NCBI GenBank assembly: GCA_020637435.1
Contig: JACJVW010000001.1
Coordinates: forward strand, 248,001 to 312,000
DNA: 64,000 nt
Reading direction: 5' to 3'
Source: Candidatus Woesearchaeota archaeon
GTDB lineage: Archaea > Nanobdellota > Nanobdellia > Woesearchaeales > JACJVW01
Part shown: positions 40,203-48,591 of the stretch, piece after piece
How positions within the stretch are numbered: the stretch's first letter is position 1
Layout: each line of letters begins with the position of its first letter
Program-made: the position numbers and the translations under genes
Notes under the pieces: model-generated
Told to the model about the DNA's origin: nothing
Database searches by the model: none
What the model saw: the letters and a program-made list of their open reading frames with translations, nothing else

Positions 40203-40347
40203 GATTTATAAGTTTGTGTGAATACCATTACTTAAAGCTTGCGGTTATAAAGTATAGACTTCCGACCTGAAATGCAGTATAATAGCGGTTTTAGAACAAA
40301 AAGCGCAATCAAAAGAGTTATAAATATCTAAATTCCAAAACAGAGGT

Positions 40348-40926
40348 ATGCAACCTATATTGATGATAAGCACATTGCTCGTCACGATAGCTGTGTTGGT
40401 GTTCGGTTTCAACACAGTCTTTTCCTTTACAGAGAATGCGAATAACGCGGCGCTCCTTTCATTCACGACAAAGCTTTCGGGTGACCTGCAAGTGCAATCT
40501 AAAAGTTCCTCGGTAAGCCGGCTGGAATATGATGTGCCTTCATCCGTTAGAGAAATATGTTTCCTTGACAAAAGGGCAAAACAGGAACACCTTCCCCCGC
40601 TTTTGGTCGACAGGCTGCAAAGCAACGCCAAAGGAAATGTGATCATCGAGACAGAGGATTCCACACAAGTGATACAGATAGATAATCTCAAGTTTTCTTC
40701 TGAACCTTACTATTATTGCGAAGATATGTCGGTGAAGAACAGGCTTGAACTTCGGCTTAAGGGCGATCTCAACGGAGTGACCATCTATGAGCCCGTGTCT
40801 TATTATGCATGCGAGACTTTCGACGCCGAAAGGTTAGAGGGTTTCGACCCCTGCGCCGTCCTTGACGAAAGATTCTGGCCAGGCTACCAGGGTGTCTGTT
40901 GCCAGGAATTCAACCTTTGCTGCTAG
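40348..40926 (+). CDS. Secreted or single-pass protein with Cys-rich end
   Basis: An N-terminal hydrophobic helix (about 5-24), without clear cleavage signal, precedes about 165 residues with two small Cys-containing parts. The C-terminus 'GVCCQEFNLCC' carries four Cys. No family is recognised. TATA box (TATAAAT) about 25 bases before ATG and GAGG directly upstream. It lies 10 bases before the metalloprotease gene and is probably the first gene of that operon. It may be a pilin-like or prepeptide-like partner, but this is a guess. Confidence 0.7.
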   Translation: MQPILMISTLLVTIAVLVFGFNTVFSFTENANNAALLSFTTKLSGDLQVQSKSSSVSRLEYDVPSSVREICFLDKRAKQEHLPPLLVDRLQSNAKGNVIIETEDSTQVIQIDNLKFSSEPYYYCEDMSVKNRLELRLKGDLNGVTIYEPVSYYACETFDAERLEGFDPCAVLDERFWPGYQGVCCQEFNLCC

Positions 40927-40936
40927 AGGTATAACT

Positions 40937-43900
40937 ATGAAAAAGAGCGTGTTACTGCTACTGCTATTATGTATGATTCCAACAGCCCAGGCCCTCACAT
41001 CAAGCGCCTGCTTCAATATGAGCATCGCCATCATCGATACGTATATCGAAAACCGCGGTGACTGGATGTATTCTTCTCAGGAATTCGTACCAATCGTATA
41101 CGTCTGTATGAAGGCATACCGTTCTGGTCAGGAAAACGTCGACTTGGAAGAGCTAAGCGAGTACCAAAGAGAGCTCCTCAGAGACATGTACGCTCAGATA
41201 ATTGAAGACGGTATGAATAAGAGTAAAGACCCCACACAAAATATGACCAAGTGCACTGAAGGGTATATCTGCAGAGGCGAGATGGCAGCTTATGTCAAAT
41301 CAGATTGCACAATCGAGAAAGAAAAATCATCAGTCTGTGAAGGGGCCTGCAGCAATGGAAATTGTCTGGAACCCGTCGAACCGATCAACAGATGCATCAA
41401 CAATCCCGTCGAGACCGGCGCAATGCATAAATGCATGAATGACAGTTTCAGCTTTGAAGCTTGCCAGAGCAAAATTGCTAAGAAAGGCAATTGTGAAACC
41501 TGCACACAGTGCTCACCTATGGTAACCTGTTACCTCAAAGAGAACAATGCATACGAGTTCTGCAGCCAGGGATGCATAAACAATACCTGTACCTCCTACT
41601 CCTGCTCGGATTCTGACAATGGAGACATCTTCACCCCAGGACAGGTCCATGGCATCCCAAGCAAAGATTCAGACTTTGATGATGCTATGGGAGACTATTG
41701 TCTCAATAAGAGCACACTCAAAGAATTCAGTGTCGATGACAATTGTATGATCAGATCACGAGATGTCTACTGTGTTCTTGGATGCTATCGCGGTGCCTGC
41801 AACAATGCTGATCCGGACACTGACAGAGATAGAGACGTCGACTATCAGGACATATACAATGTCGCAAAATGCGCCCTAGCCGGTTGCACACAATACGACT
41901 TTGACAAGAATGGAAAAGTTGACCAGACAGATGTTGAATTCGTAGAATCGGTTCTCACCGTCAAGAAAGGAGACCTTAATGGCGATGGAATCATAGATGC
42001 GGTAGACGAAGGGGTCATGTACAGATGTCTGACCTCAAAGCAGGAGCTTTGCTATATCTATGATATGGATGGTGATGGACAGCTAACTGAGAAGGACTTA
42101 AATCAGCTTCGTCAGACAATCCCCTTCGACTGCAAAGCAACCTTCGGAACAGCATACTGGTGCGACTCTAGAGACATGTTCCAAAATGAATGCAAAGGAA
42201 CGCAGACTATCCAACAGGTATCACGTGCATGCGATTCCGATGGAAATTTCTTCTGCGGCGCATGCGTCTATGACTGTACTGAATCTGACGGAGGCAGAAA
42301 TTTTGGAGTCAAAGGTTCAGTGACTGGCTTGCCCACTGCGAACTACTCCGACAATGTAGCTGAAGACTACTGCCCAAGCAACAACCTACTAAGAGAGTTC
42401 TATGTTGACCAGAATTGTGGCATACAGATGGTAGAAAAAGAATGCAGCTGCCAGGATGGAGCATGCATCGAACCGTATGATTGCAGATTGAATCTTGGTT
42501 CTGAATACTGGTGCGCAGACCCTGTTGACATAGATAATGAGTGCCAGGGGAAGCATATAATCTTGACCAGCCCAAATCCATGCGACAACCAGGGCACTTG
42601 GCACTGCGGAAGATGTTTACACGATGAAGATAACACTTTCACAGAACCGGTCGTCATTGTACAGGAAGGCTATGTGAAGATATCCTACAAGTACAATGAT
42701 GTGACAGGAAATCCTCTTCTGACAGATTTCACCTATGGTGAACCGGGAAGCATAGCTGCTCAGCTAAAGACACAGGGGACGGTTGAACTGGGGCACAATT
42801 ATCCACCCTATAGCTTAAAACCAGATACAAAATACTACTTCACCATTACCAATGGAGACAAAGAACTTTATCGCGGAAACTTCACGACGCAAGGCGGCAC
42901 ACCTGATGTCAATGACACAAAACAATATTGGTGTGTATTCAGGGACAGCACCACCTTGCAGACCTGTCAAAGCAAAGACGCACAATGCCAAGGTATAGTT
43001 GAATGTCAGATAAACACCAAAGATGAGCTCAGGACAATCAATAGTACCTGCGGTAAAGGCACAGTAGACGGAGATTACATCAATTTCGACTGTCAAAGCA
43101 AAGCGACCATCGATGAAGACCTGGTCACTATCAAAGGTGCACAATACGATGCTTACAGCAAACGATTGGTCTTCGATATTGAGGTCATGGACGACGCAAG
43201 GATAATGCAGAAATCAGGAAACGCCTATATCCAGGTAAATGGTGAAGTCTTAAAATCTTACACCTACTATAATAACTACAACGGACAGACCAATCCAAAA
43301 AGGATGGTTTTTATGATTGATAATCCGCCGAAGACCTTCAAGTACAACCTGACGATGACCGTACAGATGGTTGTAGGATATGAGGACATCCCAATCAGAG
43401 AAGATAAAGAACAGAATCCTGATGGATTGACCAACCCAAACAGCAAATACGACCCGGATAACGAAGGAGGCACATATCAGCGTCCCGTCTATGAAGAGCA
43501 GATTATCCATAGTAGCCAAGGCGCACTGACCATAAAAACTATAGAAGAGCTCTGTCCTCAGTGTAAAGATCCAGAGCCCGTACTCTTCATGGGTGACGGA
43601 AACCACGGCAGATATGACATCTTTGTCACCTTCGAGGATTTCACAGACGCCAAAGCGAGAGATTTCCTAAATGCAGCTTTTGGCAACAGCACATACAGCA
43701 TCTTCAAGACCGAACCTTTCGACCAGTACAAAGACAGGTTCAATGTCTACTATTTCATCATTCCGAAGATCAACTATGAAGAGTCAGGTACATGTAAATG
43801 GGGAAGTACATACCAGGAGAAGATCGAACGCTTCAACTACATCTTCAATCAGTTTACCTGGATAGACAGCAGGATATACTACTCCAAATCCAAGAGTGTC

Positions 43901-44290
43901 TGGCCCCATGCCTACCTCGGAACAGGTATAGTCAAGATGTCCAACAACTGCAATATAGGAGGAAATCTTGAAACATTCGCAAAAGTCCTGACTCACGAGC
44001 TTGGTCATTCGTTTGGGAATCTGAAGGACGAGTACACCTACAGCGGAAATACAGGGATCTACAATTACATGAACTGCAACGCGAACAGCACAGTCCCTGA
44101 CCGCTGGAAAAACGTTACTGGATACAACCAAAAGACCTACAAAGGATGCACTTCGACAGTATCTTACAGAGGAACAAGCAACAGCATGATGAAGAACCAG
44201 TACAGTTACAAAAGCAATACCTGGGCCGATGCATGGGGGCCTATCAACAGGCAGTACCTGTATCAACGCCTTGAACTCATAGGGCCGTAA
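40937..44290 (+). CDS. Large secreted Cys-rich protein with dockerin-like repeats and M64-type metalloprotease
   Basis: 1117 residues. The start at 40937 gives a signal peptide ('KKSVLLLLLLCMIPTAQA') and GAGGT lies 7 bases upstream. Residues about 60-290 are Cys-rich. About 292-395 contain dockerin/EF-hand-like repeats ('DTDRDRDVDYQD', 'DFDKNGKVDQTD', 'DLNGDGIIDAVD', 'DMDGDGQLTEKD'). A second Cys-rich part and Ig-like domains follow. The C-terminal domain holds the zinc site 'HELGHSFGNLKDEY' (1020-1033), the HExxHxxGxxxDE form of M64 peptidases, and a Met-turn-like 'NSMMKNQ'. It would be exported to degrade or process proteins outside the cell. Dockerin-like repeats suggest calcium binding and attachment. 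Confidence 0.87.
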   Translation: MKKSVLLLLLLCMIPTAQALTSSACFNMSIAIIDTYIENRGDWMYSSQEFVPIVYVCMKAYRSGQENVDLEELSEYQRELLRDMYAQIIEDGMNKSKDPTQNMTKCTEGYICRGEMAAYVKSDCTIEKEKSSVCEGACSNGNCLEPVEPINRCINNPVETGAMHKCMNDSFSFEACQSKIAKKGNCETCTQCSPMVTCYLKENNAYEFCSQGCINNTCTSYSCSDSDNGDIFTPGQVHGIPSKDSDFDDAMGDYCLNKSTLKEFSVDDNCMIRSRDVYCVLGCYRGACNNADPDTDRDRDVDYQDIYNVAKCALAGCTQYDFDKNGKVDQTDVEFVESVLTVKKGDLNGDGIIDAVDEGVMYRCLTSKQELCYIYDMDGDGQLTEKDLNQLRQTIPFDCKATFGTAYWCDSRDMFQNECKGTQTIQQVSRACDSDGNFFCGACVYDCTESDGGRNFGVKGSVTGLPTANYSDNVAEDYCPSNNLLREFYVDQNCGIQMVEKECSCQDGACIEPYDCRLNLGSEYWCADPVDIDNECQGKHIILTSPNPCDNQGTWHCGRCLHDEDNTFTEPVVIVQEGYVKISYKYNDVTGNPLLTDFTYGEPGSIAAQLKTQGTVELGHNYPPYSLKPDTKYYFTITNGDKELYRGNFTTQGGTPDVNDTKQYWCVFRDSTTLQTCQSKDAQCQGIVECQINTKDELRTINSTCGKGTVDGDYINFDCQSKATIDEDLVTIKGAQYDAYSKRLVFDIEVMDDARIMQKSGNAYIQVNGEVLKSYTYYNNYNGQTNPKRMVFMIDNPPKTFKYNLTMTVQMVVGYEDIPIREDKEQNPDGLTNPNSKYDPDNEGGTYQRPVYEEQIIHSSQGALTIKTIEELCPQCKDPEPVLFMGDGNHGRYDIFVTFEDFTDAKARDFLNAAFGNSTYSIFKTEPFDQYKDRFNVYYFIIPKINYEESGTCKWGSTYQEKIERFNYIFNQFTWIDSRIYYSKSKSVWPHAYLGTGIVKMSNNCNIGGNLETFAKVLTHELGHSFGNLKDEYTYSGNTGIYNYMNCNANSTVPDRWKNVTGYNQKTYKGCTSTVSYRGTSNSMMKNQYSYKSNTWADAWGPINRQYLYQRLELIGP

Positions 44291-44310
44291 GAATGAGAGG
44301 AGAATATAAA

Positions 44311-44835
44311 ATGAAGTGGACAATCTTATTGATGCTACTGCTTGTGCCGGGAGTCTTCGCAGATTCCCTCAGTGTAAGCTATGAGATTCTGGACGGATTC
44401 AGTATTACTGATATGGCAGTCACTGCCGTACAACCTGATGTTAGCAGCGTGAACTATCACTATACCCTAAGAGGGTATGATGAACTGCACAATCAGGTCA
44501 GCATGTTAAGGATAGAGATTAGCCCGCTCCAATTCACAGCTGACCCGGACTGGTTTGAAGGTGACCAACAGATAACCGTTCCGCAAGAGGGGATGCCAGT
44601 TGCTATTGGTACCGTCTATATGCCTTACGCTGGAACGATGAAATATCTCACTGTCGAAGATGTTAACGGAGAGGTTGTCCTAAAACAGGATATCGCAAAG
44701 TTCATATCTCATAAGGCGGATGTGCAGCTTGACCGGCAGCTGCCCAAACAGGATATGACACCTTGGCTTGTTATTGGAGTGCTCATACTGGTAGCTGTAG
44801 CGGCGATACTTGGTACTATACGGCACAAGAGATGA
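44311..44835 (+). CDS. Membrane-anchored surface protein
   Basis: A signal peptide (1-18, ending FADS) is followed by a beta-rich domain of about 130 residues, one C-terminal helix ('PWLVIGVLILVAVAAILGTI') and an RHKR tail. AGAGGAG lies 7 bases before the ATG at 44311, so the upstream ATG at 44293 is less likely. It is 20 bases after the metalloprotease gene and is the last gene of that operon. Function unknown; possibly an anchor or regulator for the secreted protease. Confidence 0.75.
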   Translation: MKWTILLMLLLVPGVFADSLSVSYEILDGFSITDMAVTAVQPDVSSVNYHYTLRGYDELHNQVSMLRIEISPLQFTADPDWFEGDQQITVPQEGMPVAIGTVYMPYAGTMKYLTVEDVNGEVVLKQDIAKFISHKADVQLDRQLPKQDMTPWLVIGVLILVAVAAILGTIRHKR

Positions 44836-46017
44836 TTACCAGCGGTACATGCTGCCATGCAACCGCTCTACCACATCCATATTTTTCTTGAATATTTGTA
44901 TCCAGAATGGACTTAGGACAAGGCTTATCGATATGATGGCGATAACATATTGATAGCCTACCAGAGTGATGATACCAGTATGCAAAGCCGCCGCTCCAAG
45001 AACGAAACTGAATTCTCCTATCTGCGAGAGCAAGGCTCCGCTGTAAAAGCTCTCAGACCAAGTGTCACCGAGCAGTTTGAGCACGATACCCTTCACGAAA
45101 GTATTGATGAAAAAGACCAGAAACACTGCTCCAAGGATGACAGCTAGATGTTCAAGCACAAAACTGATATCGATAAGCATGCCTATACTTACAAAAAAGA
45201 TAGCTACAAATAGAATATGGAAAGAATGAAGACTATTCTCAACCCATTTGGTCTCTTTGCCGTTCGCTACAAGTATCCCTGCAATAAATGCCCCAAGCGA
45301 AGCGGACAATCCAAAGAAAGAGGTAAGGAACGCAAGTCCAAGGCAGATGACAAGAGCGGCGAAGATCCTAAGATCATGATCCTTACGGATACGTACTGCG
45401 CATGGAACCTTAAAATCTGGATGCCGGGATACCCATACAAAGAGAGCTATAAGCACCACACCGATGAGAAGTTCCGGGATGATATGCGTAAGGCTCTCAT
45501 TGCTTCCGCCCATAAACGATATGATGATCATCATAGGGATAACTGCGACATCTTGAACAAGCAATATCCCTAGAACATTGTCACCTACCCGTGTGCCGAA
45601 AAGTTTTTTCTCCCCAAGCACCTTCACCAGAAGTGCTGTACTACTGATACTGATGACAAAACCGATAAGTAGAGAACGTGCGAAAGGCCACCCCAGAGCA
45701 TAGCCTGCAAGCGATGCTATACCTATGCTCAATAAGATAGTAGCCCCAGTACCGACAATCGCCACCCTCCAGTTCCTAAGAAGTTTGGGTAGTGAAATCT
45801 CCATGCCTATAAAGAAAAGTAGCATAATGACGCCTACCTCACCTATGACCGACATAAGTTCCTGGTCAGTCACTATGCCAAAACCGCTTGGTCCTATCAG
45901 GATACCTGCAAAAATATATGCGATGATGACCGGTTGCCCCCAATAGCGAAATAGAAGTCCAAGTACAAGAATGATGGCACTAATACCAATAACTATGCTA
46001 AGGTACGAATCTATCAT
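44836..46017 (-). CDS. CPA2-family cation/proton antiporter
   Basis: About 393 residues with 12 predicted helices. Family landmarks are 'YWGQPVIIAYIFAGILIGPSGFG', 'GEVGVIMLLFFIGMEIS', the transport-site 'LLVQDVAVIP' region, and 'GLSASLGAFIAGILVANG'. No RCK domain is attached. It probably exchanges Na+ or K+ for protons. The ATG at 46017 follows the stop of a 50-aa single-helix gene by four bases. Confidence 0.9.
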   Translation of the reverse strand: MIDSYLSIVIGISAIILVLGLLFRYWGQPVIIAYIFAGILIGPSGFGIVTDQELMSVIGEVGVIMLLFFIGMEISLPKLLRNWRVAIVGTGATILLSIGIASLAGYALGWPFARSLLIGFVISISSTALLVKVLGEKKLFGTRVGDNVLGILLVQDVAVIPMMIIISFMGGSNESLTHIIPELLIGVVLIALFVWVSRHPDFKVPCAVRIRKDHDLRIFAALVICLGLAFLTSFFGLSASLGAFIAGILVANGKETKWVENSLHSFHILFVAIFFVSIGMLIDISFVLEHLAVILGAVFLVFFINTFVKGIVLKLLGDTWSESFYSGALLSQIGEFSFVLGAAALHTGIITLVGYQYVIAIISISLVLSPFWIQIFKKNMDVVERLHGSMYRW

Positions 46018-46021
46018 AGTA

Positions 46022-46174
46022 TTACTCTGCAAGCAAGTCGTCCAGTTTCCTGCTCCTCTTTAGCAGAACAATGGCGATGAAGATGAATAATGCAAGAAAG
46101 GCTACAATAAGCCATACATCATTACCTGCTGACACACTACCCTCAAAGATAGTGTTCCCTAGAATAACTTCCAT
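46022..46174 (-). CDS. Small single-helix membrane protein, 50 aa
   Basis: From ATG at 46174 (alternative 46183) to TAA at 46022 the minus strand encodes 50 residues: a short outer part, one helix ('WLIVAFLALFIFIAIVLL') and a basic-then-acidic tail 'KRSRKLDDLLAE'. CTTAATAAATATT is a TATA box about 28 bases upstream. It is only four bases from the antiporter gene on the same strand, so it is a candidate small subunit or regulator of that transporter. Confidence 0.7.
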   Translation of the reverse strand: MEVILGNTIFEGSVSAGNDVWLIVAFLALFIFIAIVLLKRSRKLDDLLAE

Positions 46175-46258
46175 ACCACGCATGAATGTTACGACCTTAA
46201 TAAATATTGTGCAGTGCTCTAAAAAAGCTTAAGTAGCTGAACACTCTTGCACTCTTAT

Positions 46259-46456
46259 ATGGCACGACTGGTCAGGTTTACAGAGAACTCACCAAGTTCT
46301 ATCCGATGCGGTGATGAGACCAGACTTTGCTGCAGATGCGGACTCTCCGAACACTTCCCTTTCTGCGATGGTTCCCATCGCAAGACCGTACATGAAGAGG
46401 AAGGAAAGACCTATCTTTACAAAGACGACCAGCTGTTCGAGGTGGATGAACCATGA
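46259..46456 (+). CDS. CDGSH iron-sulfur domain protein
   Basis: A 65-residue protein with a complete CDGSH motif: 'RLCCRCGLSEHFPFCDGSHRK', which provides three Cys and one His for a [2Fe-2S] cluster. The remaining 'LYKDDQLFEVDEP' is typical of short archaeal members. ATG at 46259 is 28 bases after AAGCTTAAGT. It overlaps the next gene by ATGA. CDGSH proteins transfer electrons or clusters; the partner is unknown. Confidence 0.92.
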   Translation: MARLVRFTENSPSSIRCGDETRLCCRCGLSEHFPFCDGSHRKTVHEEEGKTYLYKDDQLFEVDEP

Positions 46457-46875
46457 TGACTAAAGATATTGTTGACGCATTCAAAGAGAAGGGATGGAAT
46501 CCATACGCATCCGACCCCCTGCGACACCTAGACCAGTTGCATGAAGTGATTCTTGGCGGTGGCGCTGAAAAGCTTGAACTCAGACAGCACTATATTCTCA
46601 TGCCCTCAATCCTGGATGAGCGGGATCCCAAACAGGTGCTAGCTGCCATGGACTGCATGCTTTACGTTCCTCATTATATCGCCATCGAAGAAGGTACCTT
46701 CAGACCATTGTGGCGGCTTCCTATCGACAGCATCGTATGGGACGGTGCTCTCAATCTGGTATCGGCGATAAGGCATCCGCAGATGGTGTCTCCCAACCTG
46801 GTCATCGAGGAACCCTATGTACTCAATGCCATCAAGCACAATATCACTAGCTATCGCTCCTGTGCTAATCACTGA
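46453..46875 (+). CDS. Unknown protein, 140 aa
   Basis: No family is recognised. Soluble, alpha/beta, with 'GGGAEKLELRQHYILMP' and 'PLWRLPIDSIVWDG' segments, and conserved-looking Cys near the end. The ATGA overlap with the CDGSH gene makes a functional link likely. A double T-run after the stop (46889-46903) would end both this transcript and the convergent one. Confidence 0.7.
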   Translation: MMTKDIVDAFKEKGWNPYASDPLRHLDQLHEVILGGGAEKLELRQHYILMPSILDERDPKQVLAAMDCMLYVPHYIAIEEGTFRPLWRLPIDSIVWDGALNLVSAIRHPQMVSPNLVIEEPYVLNAIKHNITSYRSCANH

Positions 46876-46886
46876 GTATATATAAT

Positions 46887-46904
46887 CATTTTTTCGTTTT
46901 TTTG
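46887..46904. terminator. Poly-T/poly-A terminator between convergent genes
   Basis: ATTTTTTCGTTTTTTTG lies in the 42-base gap between the 140-aa gene and the convergent FlaJ-like gene. Its T-runs are on the plus strand and would end the CDGSH transcript. Confidence 0.5.
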
Positions 46905-46917
46905 TTCTGCAAGAATT

Positions 46918-48591
46918 CTATGCCAGCCCCATGCTTCCTGCGAAGAGATTGTCAGCGATGAGCGGAACGCCCCAGCTCATGGCGGCGCCAATCCATACCA
47001 TAGCGATAAAATCGAACAGCATACCATAGCGATTGCCCCCGTCGACAACCTTGACAACAAGAGCAGACATGAACGCGTGCATCACAATAGTGATACCCAG
47101 ATAGAGTCCTAGGGCGGCAGGATCAAGATCAGGCATGGGCGGAATGATCGAAGCAATCATGCTAGACACGCCACCCTGTTGAACATTCTCTTCCCAGCTT
47201 GCACGAAACATCTGTGTAAGCATCTCCGTGATGGACACTGAAATGAACACCGTCACGATAAAACCGACCATACTTCCGTAAAGAGCACCCCTCAATGCCG
47301 ATGCCTGTTGGTAGCGAAGCTTTCGTAGCGCGATAAGCCTCTGAAAGTTTGAGCTGATCATCTCACCTATTTGCCGGGCATGGCCCCCAAGGTAGATAGA
47401 CTCCGAAAAGATTAGGCTGAATTTACTGATCAATTTTGACCCGCTTTCAGCCGCGAAATATTTCCAGCTCTTCAGCTTGTCTGACTGAATCTTCAGCCTA
47501 GTATAAAGATTATTCACAATCTCCTGAAGCGAACCAAAATCATGGACCTGCAATGCCTCAAGGCTCGAGAGTACACCACCCTGCCTTGCGAAGATAGTAG
47601 CTCCAAGAGCCCTGATGAATGCTGGAAACTCCTTATCTCTCTTAAACAGCTGGTTCTCATGCTGGTTCGCAAGATATCCTGTATAAAGCATAGGAGTTAG
47701 TCCGATAGCGACATTGAAGAGGAAACTCAGCCACCCGAACCAGAACAGGACAAACATGATAAATAATGAGAGGGGTACTGTCCAGAAAAGTGACCTATAG
47801 ATTCGAATCATACCCTTATCCTTAAGCTTCATGTCATGCAGAAGATCATCGCTAGGAATGAACGCCGCAGCAAAGATGAAGAGCAGAACATCGATGAAGA
47901 ACGTCGCGAACAATGACCATTTCACTGCGACGATGATAGAGATTCCCATAAGCAGTGGCATAAGCAGTGCTGTGCTCATACCAAAAGCAAGCGAGATGGT
48001 GATAGCGATAAACGCTTCACGCATCATACCGATGTTATTCAAGGACTCATTGTACATCGTCTCATAGTCATCCAGAACAGCATGCTGCTCATCCTTCATG
48101 AACACATCCATGGGCTCTCCAAAATCAAGAGCGGCAGCGAACCTATCAAGGAAATCGCCGAATATTCTGGAAGGAGAAGATTTCGCAATCTTCCTGCACG
48201 TTCGAGCGAAACCAAGATTCCACCGCTTCGCAAAGTAAAGGATCTTCTCGCTTATTCTCGATATGAGACCGTACTGGTCACTGTGGGACAACTGCTCAAA
48301 GAATTTTTTTCGGTCCAGATCGATAGTTGAGATAGTTCCTGCATACGTGATGAATAAGTGGATATTCTCATTGATCTCAATCTTGTTGCGCTCGATCATC
48401 ATATACGGGATGATGAGGACAAAAGAGAATCCGAAGATAAGCACCACATACGAAAAATAGATCGGCAAGGGAACATAGAGCATAAAAGCGAAGAACGCAA
48501 TGAGAGTCAGAACTGTTGTGGGGAGAACTACCTTAAGGAAAAAATCCTCAATACTACTGAATCCTGCTTTGATGATATCTTTTTCCATCAC
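46918..48591 (-). CDS. FlaJ/TadC-like membrane protein (type II/IV secretion F domain)
   Basis: About 557 residues with two GspF/T2SSF-type domains and three groups of helices ('ISISLAFGMSTALLMPLLMGISIIV', 'LFMFVLFWFGWLSFLFN' and the C-terminal set). 'GEPMDVFMKDEQHAVLDDYETMYNESLNNIGMMREAFIAI' is the archaeal FlaJ/PilC style of T2SSF motif. It is the membrane platform on which the FlaI motor works. ATGA overlap with flaI. Confidence 0.85.
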   Translation of the reverse strand: MMEKDIIKAGFSSIEDFFLKVVLPTTVLTLIAFFAFMLYVPLPIYFSYVVLIFGFSFVLIIPYMMIERNKIEINENIHLFITYAGTISTIDLDRKKFFEQLSHSDQYGLISRISEKILYFAKRWNLGFARTCRKIAKSSPSRIFGDFLDRFAAALDFGEPMDVFMKDEQHAVLDDYETMYNESLNNIGMMREAFIAITISLAFGMSTALLMPLLMGISIIVAVKWSLFATFFIDVLLFIFAAAFIPSDDLLHDMKLKDKGMIRIYRSLFWTVPLSLFIMFVLFWFGWLSFLFNVAIGLTPMLYTGYLANQHENQLFKRDKEFPAFIRALGATIFARQGGVLSSLEALQVHDFGSLQEIVNNLYTRLKIQSDKLKSWKYFAAESGSKLISKFSLIFSESIYLGGHARQIGEMISSNFQRLIALRKLRYQQASALRGALYGSMVGFIVTVFISVSITEMLTQMFRASWEENVQQGGVSSMIASIIPPMPDLDPAALGLYLGITIVMHAFMSALVVKVVDGGNRYGMLFDFIAMVWIGAAMSWGVPLIADNLFAGSMGLA

